DNA of 64,000 nt, taken from positions 1 through 64,000 of the forward strand of contig CAMMIW010000004.1 of assembly GCA_946497035.1 (NCBI GenBank), in the 5' to 3' direction. Origin of the DNA: an uncultured Eubacteriaceae bacterium (GTDB lineage: Bacteria; Bacillota; Clostridia; Lachnospirales; CAG-274). The translations under genes and the position numbers were made by a program. The notes beneath the pieces were generated by a model. It saw only the letters and a program-made list of their open reading frames with translations, made no database searches and was not told where the DNA came from. Positions 25,738 to 35,085 of this stretch are shown here, piece after piece (the first letter of the stretch is position 1; each line of letters opens with the position of its first letter).

Positions 25738-27567
25738 ATGATAGATGAAATATTAATGCAAGTTGAAAAACCTGCAAGATATATAGGAAATGAAATAAAT
25801 ATGGTTGTAAAAGATCCTAAAGATGTAGATATACGTTTTGCCTTTTGTTTTCCAGATAGTTATGAGGTTGGTATGAGCTATGTAGGCCTACAAATATTAT
25901 ATTTTTTTATGAATAGGCGTAGTGATGTATATTGTGAAAGAGTTTTTGCACCTTGGCACGATATGGAAGAAAAAATGAGACAAAACAACATAGATTTATT
26001 TACATTAGAAACAGGTACAAGTGTGAGAAATTTTGATTTTGTAGGCTTTACATTACAATATGAAATGACTTACACAAATATTATAAATATGCTTAATTTA
26101 GGAAATATACCTATATGGAGTAAAGATAGAAAAGAAGAAGATCCTATCATTATAGCAGGTGGGCCTTGTGCATATAACCCAGAGCCTTTAGCAGAGATAA
26201 TAGATATATTTTATATAGGCGAAGGCGAAGTTAAATATGACGAATTTTTTGATTTATATAAAAAAATTAAAAAACAAGGAGGCACAAAAGAAGATTTTTA
26301 TATTAAGCTATTAAAAATGGATGGTATTTATATACCTAAATTTTATAATGTAGAATATAAAGAAAATGGTGAAATAAAAGAATTTAAACCATTACACCCA
26401 GATGCACCTAAAAAAATTAAAAAAGTTATAGTTAAAGATATGGATAATGTTTTTTACCCAGATAAACAGCTTGTACCTTTAATTGATATAGTTCATGATA
26501 GAGTAAATTTAGAAGTTTTTAGAGGTTGTATAAGAGGTTGTAGATTTTGTCAGGCAGGCTATGTATATCGTCCTGTTAGAGAAAAAATAGCAGATGCTAT
26601 ACTTGAAAAATCAAAAACATTGGTAGAAACATCTGGCCACGAAGAAGTATCTTTAACAAGCCTTAGTACCGCCGATTATAGTGATTTTAGAAACTTAGCA
26701 GAAGGTTTATTAGAACAATTTAAAGATGAAAAAGTAAATATTGCGTTGCCTTCTTTAAGGATAGATGCTTTTTCGATAGATTTAATGCAAAAAGTTCAAG
26801 GTGTTAGAAAATCTAGCTTAACATTTGCACCAGAAGCAGGCACACAACGTCTTAGAGATGTTATAAACAAAGGCATAACAGAAGAAGAAATATTAAGAGG
26901 TAGTAGCCTTGCCTTTGAAGGTGGCTGGGACAGAGTGAAACTATATTTTATGGTAGGTTTACCAACAGAAACAGATGGAGATGTTAAAGGTATAGCTAAA
27001 TTGGCATCAGATATAGTAGACAAATTTTATGAGTTACCTAAAGAAAAAAGAAATAGGGGAGTATCTGTTACAGTAAGCTCATCTTGTTTTGTTCCTAAAG
27101 CTTTTACTCCTTTTCAATGGTCTGCTCAAGATACTTGTGATGAATTTTTAAGAAAACAATATCTCTTAAAAGATAGTAACGAAAGAAAACAAGTAAAAGT
27201 TAATTATCACGAGCCAACAGTAAGCTCTATAGAAGGTATACTTGCACGTGGAGATAGAAAGGTAGCCAAGCTTATTGTTAAAGCTTGGGAAAATGGAGCA
27301 AAATTTGATGGTTGGACAGAAAGCTTTAAATATGATGCTTGGCTTAAAGCTCTAGAACAAACAGGGATTAGCAGAGAGTTTTATGCTAATAGAGAAAGAA
27401 GTTATGACGAAATATTACCTTGGGATCATATATTTATAGGTGTATCTAAAAGATTTTTTAAAGAAGAGATGGAAAAAGCAAAAAATGTAACAGTTACACC
27501 TAATTGTAGACAAGATTGTAGTATGTGTGGCGCAAAAGTTTTTGGTGGAGGTGTTTGTTTTGAATAA
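25738..27567 (+). CDS. TIGR03960-family radical SAM protein
   Basis: 609 residues. A cobalamin-binding-like N-terminal region (residues ~20-180, with GGPCAYNPEPLAE) precedes a radical SAM core. The cluster motif is CIRGCRFCQ (CxxxCxxC) near residue 262, followed by EEVSLTSLSTADYSDF. A C-terminal Cys-rich end (CRQDCSMCGAKV) is present. The biochemical role of the family is not established. It is usually paired with a TIGR03936 protein and RNase G, as here. ATG 25738 follows GGAGG. Confidence 0.93.
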   Translation: MIDEILMQVEKPARYIGNEINMVVKDPKDVDIRFAFCFPDSYEVGMSYVGLQILYFFMNRRSDVYCERVFAPWHDMEEKMRQNNIDLFTLETGTSVRNFDFVGFTLQYEMTYTNIINMLNLGNIPIWSKDRKEEDPIIIAGGPCAYNPEPLAEIIDIFYIGEGEVKYDEFFDLYKKIKKQGGTKEDFYIKLLKMDGIYIPKFYNVEYKENGEIKEFKPLHPDAPKKIKKVIVKDMDNVFYPDKQLVPLIDIVHDRVNLEVFRGCIRGCRFCQAGYVYRPVREKIADAILEKSKTLVETSGHEEVSLTSLSTADYSDFRNLAEGLLEQFKDEKVNIALPSLRIDAFSIDLMQKVQGVRKSSLTFAPEAGTQRLRDVINKGITEEEILRGSSLAFEGGWDRVKLYFMVGLPTETDGDVKGIAKLASDIVDKFYELPKEKRNRGVSVTVSSSCFVPKAFTPFQWSAQDTCDEFLRKQYLLKDSNERKQVKVNYHEPTVSSIEGILARGDRKVAKLIVKAWENGAKFDGWTESFKYDAWLKALEQTGISREFYANRERSYDEILPWDHIFIGVSKRFFKEEMEKAKNVTVTPNCRQDCSMCGAKVFGGGVCFE

Positions 27568-28231
27568 ATATAGACTTAAATTTTCTAAAACAGGTAAAAT
27601 AAAATATACAGGACATTTAGATTTATTAAAAATGTTTCAAAGAGCTATAAAAAGAGCTAATTTGCCTATATCATATTCTCAAGGGTTTAATCCACACCAA
27701 ATAATGAGCTTTGCTATACCTTTACCTCTTGGTATGGAAAGTGAGGCAGAATATATAGATATGCAATTTGATGAAAATATAGAGCCTAATTTTATAAAAG
27801 ATACATTAAATAAAAATATGCCAATAGGTATGGAAATTTTAAATGTGGTAAAATTAAAAGAAGGGCAAAAATCTGCACCGTCTATTGTAGTTATAGGAGA
27901 ATATGAAATATTGTTAGATAACAGCATTAGTAAAGATAACATAGATAATTTTTTAAGCCAACAAGAAATAAATGTAGAAAGGGTATCTAAAAAAAGAGGT
28001 AAAGAAATTTTAAAAACTGTAAACATTAAAGAAGATATATTTAATATTGAACTTATAGAAAATAATAAAATAAAAGTTATAATATCTACAGGTAGTAGCA
28101 AAAATTTAAAACCAGACGTATTAATAGAAAATTTGTATAAATTTTTAAACATACCTTACGAAAAATATAAAATACATTATAAAAGAACTAACTTATTTGA
28201 TGAAAATAACGTAATGTTAGATAGGTGCTAA
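27560..28231 (+). CDS. TIGR03936 (DUF2344) family protein
   Basis: A 223-residue conserved protein with the family opening YRLKFSKTGKIKYTGHLDLLKMFQRAIKRA, of which the SYSQGFNPHQIMSFAIPLPLG continuation is also typical. It is the constant companion of the TIGR03960 radical SAM protein; function unknown, often proposed as tRNA or rRNA related. The start is TTG 27560 with GGAGGTG (27547-27553), overlapping the previous stop by 8 nt. A start at 27527 lies before the ribosome site and is rejected. Confidence 0.9.
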   Translation: MNKYRLKFSKTGKIKYTGHLDLLKMFQRAIKRANLPISYSQGFNPHQIMSFAIPLPLGMESEAEYIDMQFDENIEPNFIKDTLNKNMPIGMEILNVVKLKEGQKSAPSIVVIGEYEILLDNSISKDNIDNFLSQQEINVERVSKKRGKEILKTVNIKEDIFNIELIENNKIKVIISTGSSKNLKPDVLIENLYKFLNIPYEKYKIHYKRTNLFDENNVMLDRC

Positions 28232-28232
28232 A

Positions 28233-29630
28233 ATGGATAAAATACTTGTTATAGATACGTTATTTAGCTATGAGAGAGCAGGTCTTATAGAAAATAATGA
28301 ACTTAAAGAAATTACTATAGAGGAAAAAAATAATTTTAAAGTAGGAGATATATTTGTAGCTAAAGTTAAAAAAATATTGCCTAAGAAATTTGCTTTTGTA
28401 GATTTAGGCTATGATAAAAATGGGTTTTTAAGTATAACAGATAATAAGCAACAAGGTTTATATATTTTTAATGAAAAGACTAACAAATATACGTTAAACT
28501 TAAAAGAGGGACAAGATATATTGGTGCAAATAGATAAACAGGGCACAAATATAAAAGGAGCAAGTGTTACAACAAATTTAACTATTGCAGGTAAATATGT
28601 AGTTTTATTATTAAATGAAAAAAATATAGCTATATCTAAAAAAATAGAAAATAAAGAAAAAAGAGAATTTTTAAAACAATTTGCTATAGAAAATTTACCT
28701 AAAGATTATGGGATTATTTTTAGAACAAATTGTCATAATGTATCTACAGAAGAAATAGAAAAAGAGGTTTTATATCTTATAGAAAAAGCTAAAGATTTAT
28801 TAGCAAAAGCTAATTATATAAAGCCACCTATGAAAATATATAGCGGTAAAACAGAAGTTGAAAAAATTATAACAGATATTTTAAAAGAATATGATAAAAT
28901 TATAACTAATAGTAAAGAAAGTTATAATAATTTAAAAAATATATTTGATAATGTGGAGCTTTATACAGATAATTTACCTATATTTGAAGCTTATAGCATA
29001 GAAAACAAAATAGAAAAAGCTTTAAATAATAAAGTTTGGCTTAAAAGCGGTGGTTTTTTAATTATAGATATTGTAGAAGCTATGACTATTATAGATGTAA
29101 ATACGGGTAAGAATATTAATAAATCTTTTGAAGATATGATTTTTAAAACTAATAAAGAAGCTTTAGAGCAAATATCTAAAGAAATTAGGCTTAGAAACAT
29201 ATCAGGTATTATATTAATAGATTTGATAGATATGAAAAATGAAGAGCATAAAAGCCAACTAGAAACTTATATGAGGCAACTATGTAAAAATGATAGAATG
29301 CCTATAAATGTATATGCTATAAATGAGCTTGGCATAATGCAACTTACTAGAAAAAAATCTTCACAACCTATTTATGAGATGGTATCTTCTGTTTGTAACA
29401 TATGTAATGGTAGCGGAAGGGTAAAAAATGCAGAATATATAGCTAACATAATATTAAATCAAATAATATCTATATTTTCTAACACTATTTATAATAGTAT
29501 TAAAGTTTATGCACATAAAAAGGTTATAAAATGTATTAATATAAATAGCATAGAAAATAAAAAAATTTATTATGAGCCTATAGAAACAACTAAATTAGAT
29601 TATTTTAATATAGAAAAATTTATACAATAA
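28233..29630 (+). CDS. rng: Ribonuclease G/E family protein
   Basis: 465 residues. An S1-like RNA-binding segment (VGDIFVAKVKKILPKKFAFVDLGYDKNGFL) starts at about residue 32. The catalytic DNase-I-like region has IIDIVEAMTIIDVNTGKN and IILIDLIDM, and the zinc-link CNICNGSG is near residue 390. It fits RNase G/CafA rather than the long RNase E. It lies 1 nt after the TIGR03936 gene. rplU, a common next gene, is absent; a terminator follows. Confidence 0.93.
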   Translation: MDKILVIDTLFSYERAGLIENNELKEITIEEKNNFKVGDIFVAKVKKILPKKFAFVDLGYDKNGFLSITDNKQQGLYIFNEKTNKYTLNLKEGQDILVQIDKQGTNIKGASVTTNLTIAGKYVVLLLNEKNIAISKKIENKEKREFLKQFAIENLPKDYGIIFRTNCHNVSTEEIEKEVLYLIEKAKDLLAKANYIKPPMKIYSGKTEVEKIITDILKEYDKIITNSKESYNNLKNIFDNVELYTDNLPIFEAYSIENKIEKALNNKVWLKSGGFLIIDIVEAMTIIDVNTGKNINKSFEDMIFKTNKEALEQISKEIRLRNISGIILIDLIDMKNEEHKSQLETYMRQLCKNDRMPINVYAINELGIMQLTRKKSSQPIYEMVSSVCNICNGSGRVKNAEYIANIILNQIISIFSNTIYNSIKVYAHKKVIKCININSIENKKIYYEPIETTKLDYFNIEKFIQ

Positions 29631-29668
29631 ATATAGGTTTTATTTATACTTTAATTATATTTACTTTT

Positions 29669-29694
29669 AGGCTATAAGATTTTTATAGCCTTTT
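29669..29694 (+). terminator. Intrinsic terminator after rng
   Basis: Stem GGCTATAA/TTATAGCC (29670-29677 with 29683-29690), loop GATTT, followed by TTTT. Confidence 0.85.
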
Positions 29695-29751
29695 ATAATT
29701 TTTAAAAATATTTTGCATAAGGTTAAAAATATAAATCATACAGGGTATATC

Positions 29752-29780
29752 TTGACAATTTTATATAAAAAAGATAAAAT
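29752..29780 (+). promoter_or_regulatory. Promoter of rny
   Basis: Perfect TTGACA (29752-29757), 17-nt spacer, TAAAAT (29775-29780). It gives a leader of about 85 nt. Confidence 0.78.
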
Positions 29781-29872
29781 ATAAATGAGGTATCTTTTAA
29801 TAATTTTTAATAATATCTTAAAAAATTTATAAATATAAAACGTCTAAAATATTTAGCAAGGAGGTGTTTTTT

Positions 29873-31420
29873 CTGGACGTAAACTTAATCGCCGTTATAA
29901 TAAGCTGTGTTTTATCAATTGTTATTGGTGGTATAATTGGATTTGCTATGCGTAAAAAGGTTGCCGAAGCAACAATAGGATCAGCAGAAAAAGAGGCAGA
30001 TAATATACTTATAAATGCAAAAAAAGAAGCAGAAGCTAAGAAAAAAGAAATTTTACTAGAGGCTAAAGAAGAAAGCCTTAAAGTTAAAAATGAAATAGAA
30101 AAAGAAAGTAAAGAAAGAAAACAAGAAATTCAAAAGTTTGAAAAAAGGCTTATTCAAAAAGAAGAAGCTCTTGATAAAAAAAGCCAAACTCTTGAAAAAA
30201 AAGAAGAGATACATCAAGAAAAATTAATCAAGCTTGAAGAAGAAAGACAAAATATAGAAAAAATATCAAATAAAAAATTAGAAGAGCTTGAGAGAATATC
30301 TGGTTTTACAACAGAGCAAGCTAAAGAATATCTCTTATCTAATTTAGAAGAAGAGCTTGCCCATGAAAAAGCTTTACGCATTAAAGAAATGGAAATGAGT
30401 GTTAAGCAAGAAGCAGAGAAAAAAGCAAAACAAATAATAGGCCTTGCTATACAAAGGTGCGCTGTAGATCATGTTGCAGAGAGCACAGTTTCTGTTGTGC
30501 CATTACCTAATGATGAGATGAAAGGTAGAATAATTGGCCGTGAAGGTAGAAACATTAGAGCTATAGAATCTCTTACAGGTATAGATATTATAATAGATGA
30601 TACACCAGAAGCTGTTATTTTATCTGGTTTTGATCCTATGAAGAGAGAAATTGCTCGTATAGCTTTAGAAAAGCTTATTTTAGATGGTAGGGTTCATCCT
30701 GCTAAAATAGAAGAAATGGTAGAAAAAGCTAAAAAAGAAGTAGAAACAATGATTAGAGAAGAAGGGGAAAGCGCTTGTTTTGAAATAGGTGCTCACGGTG
30801 TTCATCCAGAGCTTGTTAGGTTGCTTGGTAAAATGAAATTTAGGACAAGCTATGGCCAAAATGTTTTAAAACATTCTTTAGAGGTTGCCCATCTTACAGG
30901 TATTATGGCAGGAGAGCTTGGATTAGACGTTACACTTGCAAAAAGAGCAGGGCTTTTGCACGATATAGGTAAAGCTATAGATTATGATGAAGAAGGCTCA
31001 CACGTTGAGCTAGGATCTGCTCTTTGTAAAAAATATAAAGAAAATAATGTAGTTATAAATGCAGTAGAATCTCATCACGGTGATACAGAGCCAACATCTT
31101 TAATATCTGTTTTAGTTCAAGCGGCAGATGCTATATCAGCAGCTAGGCCAGGAGCTAGAAGAGAAACTTTAGAAACATATATTAAAAGATTGCAAAACCT
31201 TGAAAATATAGCAGATAGCTTTGAGGGTGTTGAAAAATCTTTTGCTATACAGGCAGGCCGTGAGCTTAGAATAATGATTTCTCCAAAGGTTGTAGATGAT
31301 GATAAGCTTGTTCTTTTAGCTAGAGAAATATCTAAAAAAATAGAAGAAGAATTAGAATATCCTGGACAAATAAAAGTTAATCTTATTAGAGAGACTAGAG
31401 CTATAGACTATGCTAAATAG
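29873..31420 (+). CDS. rny: Ribonuclease Y
   Basis: About 515 residues. An N-terminal membrane anchor (residues ~5-24) is followed by a long charged coiled coil (~30-170), a KH domain ([28 protein letters not shown]) and an HD domain (HSLEVAHL...LLHDIGKA). RNase Y is the membrane endonuclease that begins mRNA decay in Firmicutes. AAGGAGG occupies 29858-29864. The only in-frame codon at proper spacing is CTG 29873; GTG 29864 overlaps the ribosome site. I therefore favour CTG, with moderate confidence in that detail. Confidence 0.95.
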   Translation: MDVNLIAVIISCVLSIVIGGIIGFAMRKKVAEATIGSAEKEADNILINAKKEAEAKKKEILLEAKEESLKVKNEIEKESKERKQEIQKFEKRLIQKEEALDKKSQTLEKKEEIHQEKLIKLEEERQNIEKISNKKLEELERISGFTTEQAKEYLLSNLEEELAHEKALRIKEMEMSVKQEAEKKAKQIIGLAIQRCAVDHVAESTVSVVPLPNDEMKGRIIGREGRNIRAIESLTGIDIIIDDTPEAVILSGFDPMKREIARIALEKLILDGRVHPAKIEEMVEKAKKEVETMIREEGESACFEIGAHGVHPELVRLLGKMKFRTSYGQNVLKHSLEVAHLTGIMAGELGLDVTLAKRAGLLHDIGKAIDYDEEGSHVELGSALCKKYKENNVVINAVESHHGDTEPTSLISVLVQAADAISAARPGARRETLETYIKRLQNLENIADSFEGVEKSFAIQAGRELRIMISPKVVDDDKLVLLAREISKKIEEELEYPGQIKVNLIRETRAIDYAK

Positions 31421-31434
31421 TATTATTTAAAAAT

Positions 31435-31480
31435 AAAATGTATTTGTCTACTTAAAATGGTGTTCAGATACATTTTATTT
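31435..31480 (+). terminator. Intrinsic terminator after rny
   Basis: A 12-bp stem (31435-31446 with 31465-31476, one G-T pair), 18-nt loop, T-rich tail. Confidence 0.7.
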
Positions 31481-31632
31481 TCGCTATTTTTCAGTTGTTG
31501 AAGTTAATGCAAAAGTAAAGGTTTTATGATATATATAATTCTACTTACTGCTCTTATTAATAAGTTATTGGGTATAAATAAAAAATAAGGTTCTTTTATA
31601 TTTTGGTTAAATAAAATACCTACTAATTAGAT

Positions 31633-31660
31633 TTATAATAATTTATATAAATTATTATAA
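31633..31660. repeat. Perfect 28-bp A/T palindrome upstream of the HAD phosphatase
   Basis: Positions 31633-31660 read identically on both strands, centred on TATA at 31645-31648. It is 40 nt before the next start codon. The rest of the 31481-31700 spacer is AT-rich with no ORF; it contains one copy of GGGTATAAATAAAAA (31570-31584). Confidence 0.55.
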
Positions 31661-31700
31661 TATTTATTATAGAGCCAGAAATAATAAGAAGGTGAAAATT

Positions 31701-32354
31701 ATGAAAAAATTAGTTATATTTGATCTAGATGGAACTTTAGTAGATTCTATAGGTTCTATTGCTAGTGCCTGTAACGAGGCATTAGTAAAAAATGGCTTAG
31801 AAGAAAGAACTATAGAAGAATATAAATATTTTGCAGGAGATGGAGCTTTAGAGCTTGTTAAAAGAGCCGTATATGCTAGCGGAGATACTGATTATCAAAA
31901 GCTAGAAAGGGTATATGGCGTATATAAAGATATATTTGTTAAAGATTGCACAAGAGGTGTTAAACCTTTTGAAAATATAAATAGATTATTACAAGAGCTT
32001 AAAAATAAAAATATAAAATTGGCTATTTTATCAAACAAGCCTCATGAAAGAATGTTATATGTAGTTGAAAAAATATTTGGTAATAATATTTTTGATATGG
32101 TATTAGGCTATAAAAATGAAAAAACTAAAAAGCCTAGCCCTTATGGTGCTCTTTTAATAGCTGATAATCTTAATATAGATCCTAAAGATTGTATATATGT
32201 AGGAGATACAGATACAGATATGCAAACAGGTATAAACGCAGGTATGTATACTGTAGGTGTTACTTGGGGATTTAGAGAAAAACAAGAGCTTATAGATAAT
32301 AAAGCTAATAATATAATTGATAATCCTATGGATTTATTAAATTATTTTATATAA
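31701..32354 (+). CDS. HAD-family phosphatase (phosphoglycolate phosphatase-like)
   Basis: 217 residues. HAD motif I is FDLDGTLVDS, motif II is LSNKPHE, motif III lysine is in KKPSPYG, and motif IV is YVGDTDTDM, with a helical cap between I and II. This resembles Gph/PpaX-type enzymes; the true substrate could be phosphoglycolate, pyrophosphate or a sugar phosphate. ATG 31701 follows AAGAAGGTG; the GTG at 31692 is part of that ribosome site. The oxidoreductase gene follows after 29 nt, so they may be cotranscribed. Confidence 0.9.
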   Translation: MKKLVIFDLDGTLVDSIGSIASACNEALVKNGLEERTIEEYKYFAGDGALELVKRAVYASGDTDYQKLERVYGVYKDIFVKDCTRGVKPFENINRLLQELKNKNIKLAILSNKPHERMLYVVEKIFGNNIFDMVLGYKNEKTKKPSPYGALLIADNLNIDPKDCIYVGDTDTDMQTGINAGMYTVGVTWGFREKQELIDNKANNIIDNPMDLLNYFI

Positions 32355-32383
32355 AATAAAAAAATAATATGGAAGGTGAAAAA

Positions 32384-34765
32384 ATGAAAAATGTTGTAAT
32401 AATTGGCTCTGGGATGGGAGGGCTAACGGTAGGAGCAAAGCTCGCCAAAAAAGGCTATAATGTTACAGTTATAGAAAAACACATTATACCAGGTGGATAT
32501 GCTACAAATTTTGTTAGAAAAGCAAAAACAGGTGAAAAAGTTATTTTTGATGTATCTTTACACGGTATAGGAGACTTAAACAAAGATAGAGCATTTTATC
32601 AGGAGTTAGAGAAAATAGGAGTTTTTGAAAAAGTTAAACCACTTAGAAAACAAGAAACAGCTACAGTAATGTTTAATAACGGAGATTTTTTTGATTTTCC
32701 AGATAGTTTTAATAAGTATAAACAAGAACTTATAAATAAATTTCCCAATGAGAAAACAGGTATAGAAAATTTATTTTGTTTTTTAAAGACGTTTGATGAA
32801 GATATGGAAAGTATTCCTGTAAATAGAGATATGCCTAAGTATGTTCATAAGCTACAAAGTATTACTCTTTATGACTTTTTAAAACAATATATAAATGATG
32901 AAAAATGTATAGATTTATTTTGTTTTTTATGGTTGTATTATGGTTTGCCAGCTAAACAAATAAATGCTTATTATTATTTAGTTGCTTGGCTTGGTTATCA
33001 TATAGGTGGTACATATTATATAGAAGGCGGTTCAGGTGCTTTAAGTAAGGCTTTAGTAGATATAATAGAAGAAAATGGTGGACATATTGTATTAAAAGAA
33101 GAAGTTGTACATATAGAAACAAAAGGTGATAAGATCGTATCTGTTACTACTAATAAAGGTAAAAAATTTAAGGCAGATGCATTTATAATAAATGGTTGTG
33201 TAGAAAAAGTTTTAGAATGTGTAGATAATAATACGATGGTTATAGATTACATAAGAAACTTAGAGAAAAAAGATATAGGTTGTAGCTTAAGTCAATTATA
33301 TATAGGTACAGACTGTGATCCAACACAATTAGGTCTTGAAAAAGCAGATTATTTCTTTAGTTATGAAGAAAATTCTCAAACTGGCTATGAATATATGAAG
33401 CAAGGAAATTATGAAAAATGTCATTTTGGACTTGTAAACTATAATATATTAGATCCAAATTTAAATAAAGATACTGGGTTTATATGTATAACATTGGGAG
33501 ATTTTGAAGAAAATTGGCCAGAAAGAGATACACAGGAATATAAAGACAAAAAGCAACAAGTTACAGATATACTTTTAAGAAGACTTTATAAACATTTTCC
33601 AAAGGTAGAAGGCCACGTTATCATAACAGAGCTAGGTACACCAAGAACTATGAAAAGATATACTAATAATAGACAAGGTGCCGTATATGGTTTTGCACAA
33701 GATATAGAGCAAGGTGGATTTAATAGACTTGCACCTAAAATACCTTTTGAAAATGGATATTTAGCAAGTGCTTGGACTCAACCAGGAGGCGGTTATCAAG
33801 GTGCTATGTTGGCAGGGGTTTTTGTTTCAAATATCATAATTGATAAATATAGAATAGAAGAAGATAAAAAAGAAGAATACGACATTTTAGAGCCTAACAC
33901 TTTTATGTCTGGTATGGTAATAGAAGCTAGCAAGGAATATACAAAAGATGTTGTTGCTAAATATTTATTTACGTTTAAAGATATAAATAAAAAATATGTT
34001 GTAAAGGTTGATAATGGCAAAGCCTACTTAGATAAAGATATAAATAATATAGATACAGAGATTATATGTGATTACAAAATATGGTGTGATATATCTAACA
34101 ATAGGTTATCTGGAGAATCTGCTTTTAGAGAAGGTAGCTTAAAAGTTAAAGGAAATATAGAAAAATTTAAAATATTAACTAAAATTTTTCAACCAGCAAA
34201 AGAAGAAGAAAAACCTAAAAAGAAACTAGTTAGAGGAGATATAATATTTCCATTAGCATTAGTACCATTTATATTTTATTGGGCAACATCTAATTTACAT
34301 ATACCTTATTTTACAAGTAGTATATATTTAGCTTTTTCTGTTTTTTATACAGTTTTAGTTATACCTATGTTAAAACCAAAATATGTAAGAAACCAAATAA
34401 CTAATTTAGAAAAAGTTAACTTAATTACATTTACTTTAATGTGGATTGCAAGCGGAAAATTTAATCAAATAGCAGTTAGTTCTTTAGAACTTATTTTACC
34501 TTTAGCACTAGTTATATTTGCTTTTAAAGGTGAAAATATGATATCACAATATACAAAACTTGGATTTGTAGAAAGTGTTTCTAAAACAAAATTATTTAAT
34601 AAAATAAATAGAAATTTATCTATTGTGTGGGCTATAATATTTACTATACAATTTTTATTTGCAAAAGTATTAATTACTGAGCCTATAGGTAGCGTAATTT
34701 ATGTTTTAAGTGCTATAGGTGGTATAATATCTTTTGTTTATCCTAAAAAGGCTATGAATGGTTAA
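32384..34765 (+). CDS. CrtI-like FAD oxidoreductase fused to SCP2-like and membrane domains
   Basis: 793 residues in three parts. (1) Residues 1-~490 are a phytoene-desaturase/all-trans-retinol-saturase-like flavoprotein: IIGSGMGGLTVGAKLAKKG dinucleotide site, EKHIIPGGYATNF, and a C-terminal GYLASAWTQPGGGYQGAM FAD clamp. (2) Residues ~520-610 resemble a sterol-carrier (SCP2) lipid-binding fold (DTEIICDYKIWCDISNNRLSGESAFREG). (3) Residues ~625-790 hold about five membrane segments. ATG 32384 follows GGAAGGTGA. The layout suggests oxidation or reduction of a membrane-bound isoprenoid or lipid; substrate unknown. No carotenoid genes are nearby. Confidence 0.78.
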   Translation: MKNVVIIGSGMGGLTVGAKLAKKGYNVTVIEKHIIPGGYATNFVRKAKTGEKVIFDVSLHGIGDLNKDRAFYQELEKIGVFEKVKPLRKQETATVMFNNGDFFDFPDSFNKYKQELINKFPNEKTGIENLFCFLKTFDEDMESIPVNRDMPKYVHKLQSITLYDFLKQYINDEKCIDLFCFLWLYYGLPAKQINAYYYLVAWLGYHIGGTYYIEGGSGALSKALVDIIEENGGHIVLKEEVVHIETKGDKIVSVTTNKGKKFKADAFIINGCVEKVLECVDNNTMVIDYIRNLEKKDIGCSLSQLYIGTDCDPTQLGLEKADYFFSYEENSQTGYEYMKQGNYEKCHFGLVNYNILDPNLNKDTGFICITLGDFEENWPERDTQEYKDKKQQVTDILLRRLYKHFPKVEGHVIITELGTPRTMKRYTNNRQGAVYGFAQDIEQGGFNRLAPKIPFENGYLASAWTQPGGGYQGAMLAGVFVSNIIIDKYRIEEDKKEEYDILEPNTFMSGMVIEASKEYTKDVVAKYLFTFKDINKKYVVKVDNGKAYLDKDINNIDTEIICDYKIWCDISNNRLSGESAFREGSLKVKGNIEKFKILTKIFQPAKEEEKPKKKLVRGDIIFPLALVPFIFYWATSNLHIPYFTSSIYLAFSVFYTVLVIPMLKPKYVRNQITNLEKVNLITFTLMWIASGKFNQIAVSSLELILPLALVIFAFKGENMISQYTKLGFVESVSKTKLFNKINRNLSIVWAIIFTIQFLFAKVLITEPIGSVIYVLSAIGGIISFVYPKKAMNG

Positions 34766-35085
34766 AAAATTTATAAAATAACTATATTTTTTACATTTAA
34801 TATAAAAAAAGTACAATAAAAAATAAATCATATTAAATTAGTAGTATATAAAAATAAATAAATATATATTTTGTTAGTTAATATTTTTAATAAATAAGTT
34901 AATAAATATAAATTTAAAATACTATATTATATCGTATATATACAAAATAAATGTATATATATAAATTATTATAACCATTTTTTACAAGAAATTTAACTTT
35001 AAAAAAATATTATTGAAATTATTTATATTTGTATATATAATTACTTATAAGTTTTATATAATTATAATTGTATAGGAGGGGTTTT
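34766..35085 (+). other. Noncoding AT-rich spacer before livK
   Basis: 320 nt with no plausible ORF. It contains a 10-bp inverted repeat of TATATATACA (34935-34944) and TGTATATATA (34952-34961) with a 7-nt loop, and the livK promoter at 35013-35041. The inverted repeat could be an operator but is nearly pure A/T. No clear terminator for the upstream gene is seen. Confidence 0.5.
35013..35041 (+). promoter_or_regulatory. Promoter of livK
   Basis: TTGAAA (35013-35018), 17-nt spacer, consensus TATAAT (35036-35041), 45 nt before the livK start. Confidence 0.65.

Noticed and set aside
27679-28152. A 157-codon minus-strand frame opposite the TIGR03936 gene
   Set aside because: Low-complexity Ser/Leu/Ile composition typical of antisense shadows, no ribosome site, and it lies wholly inside a well-supported gene.
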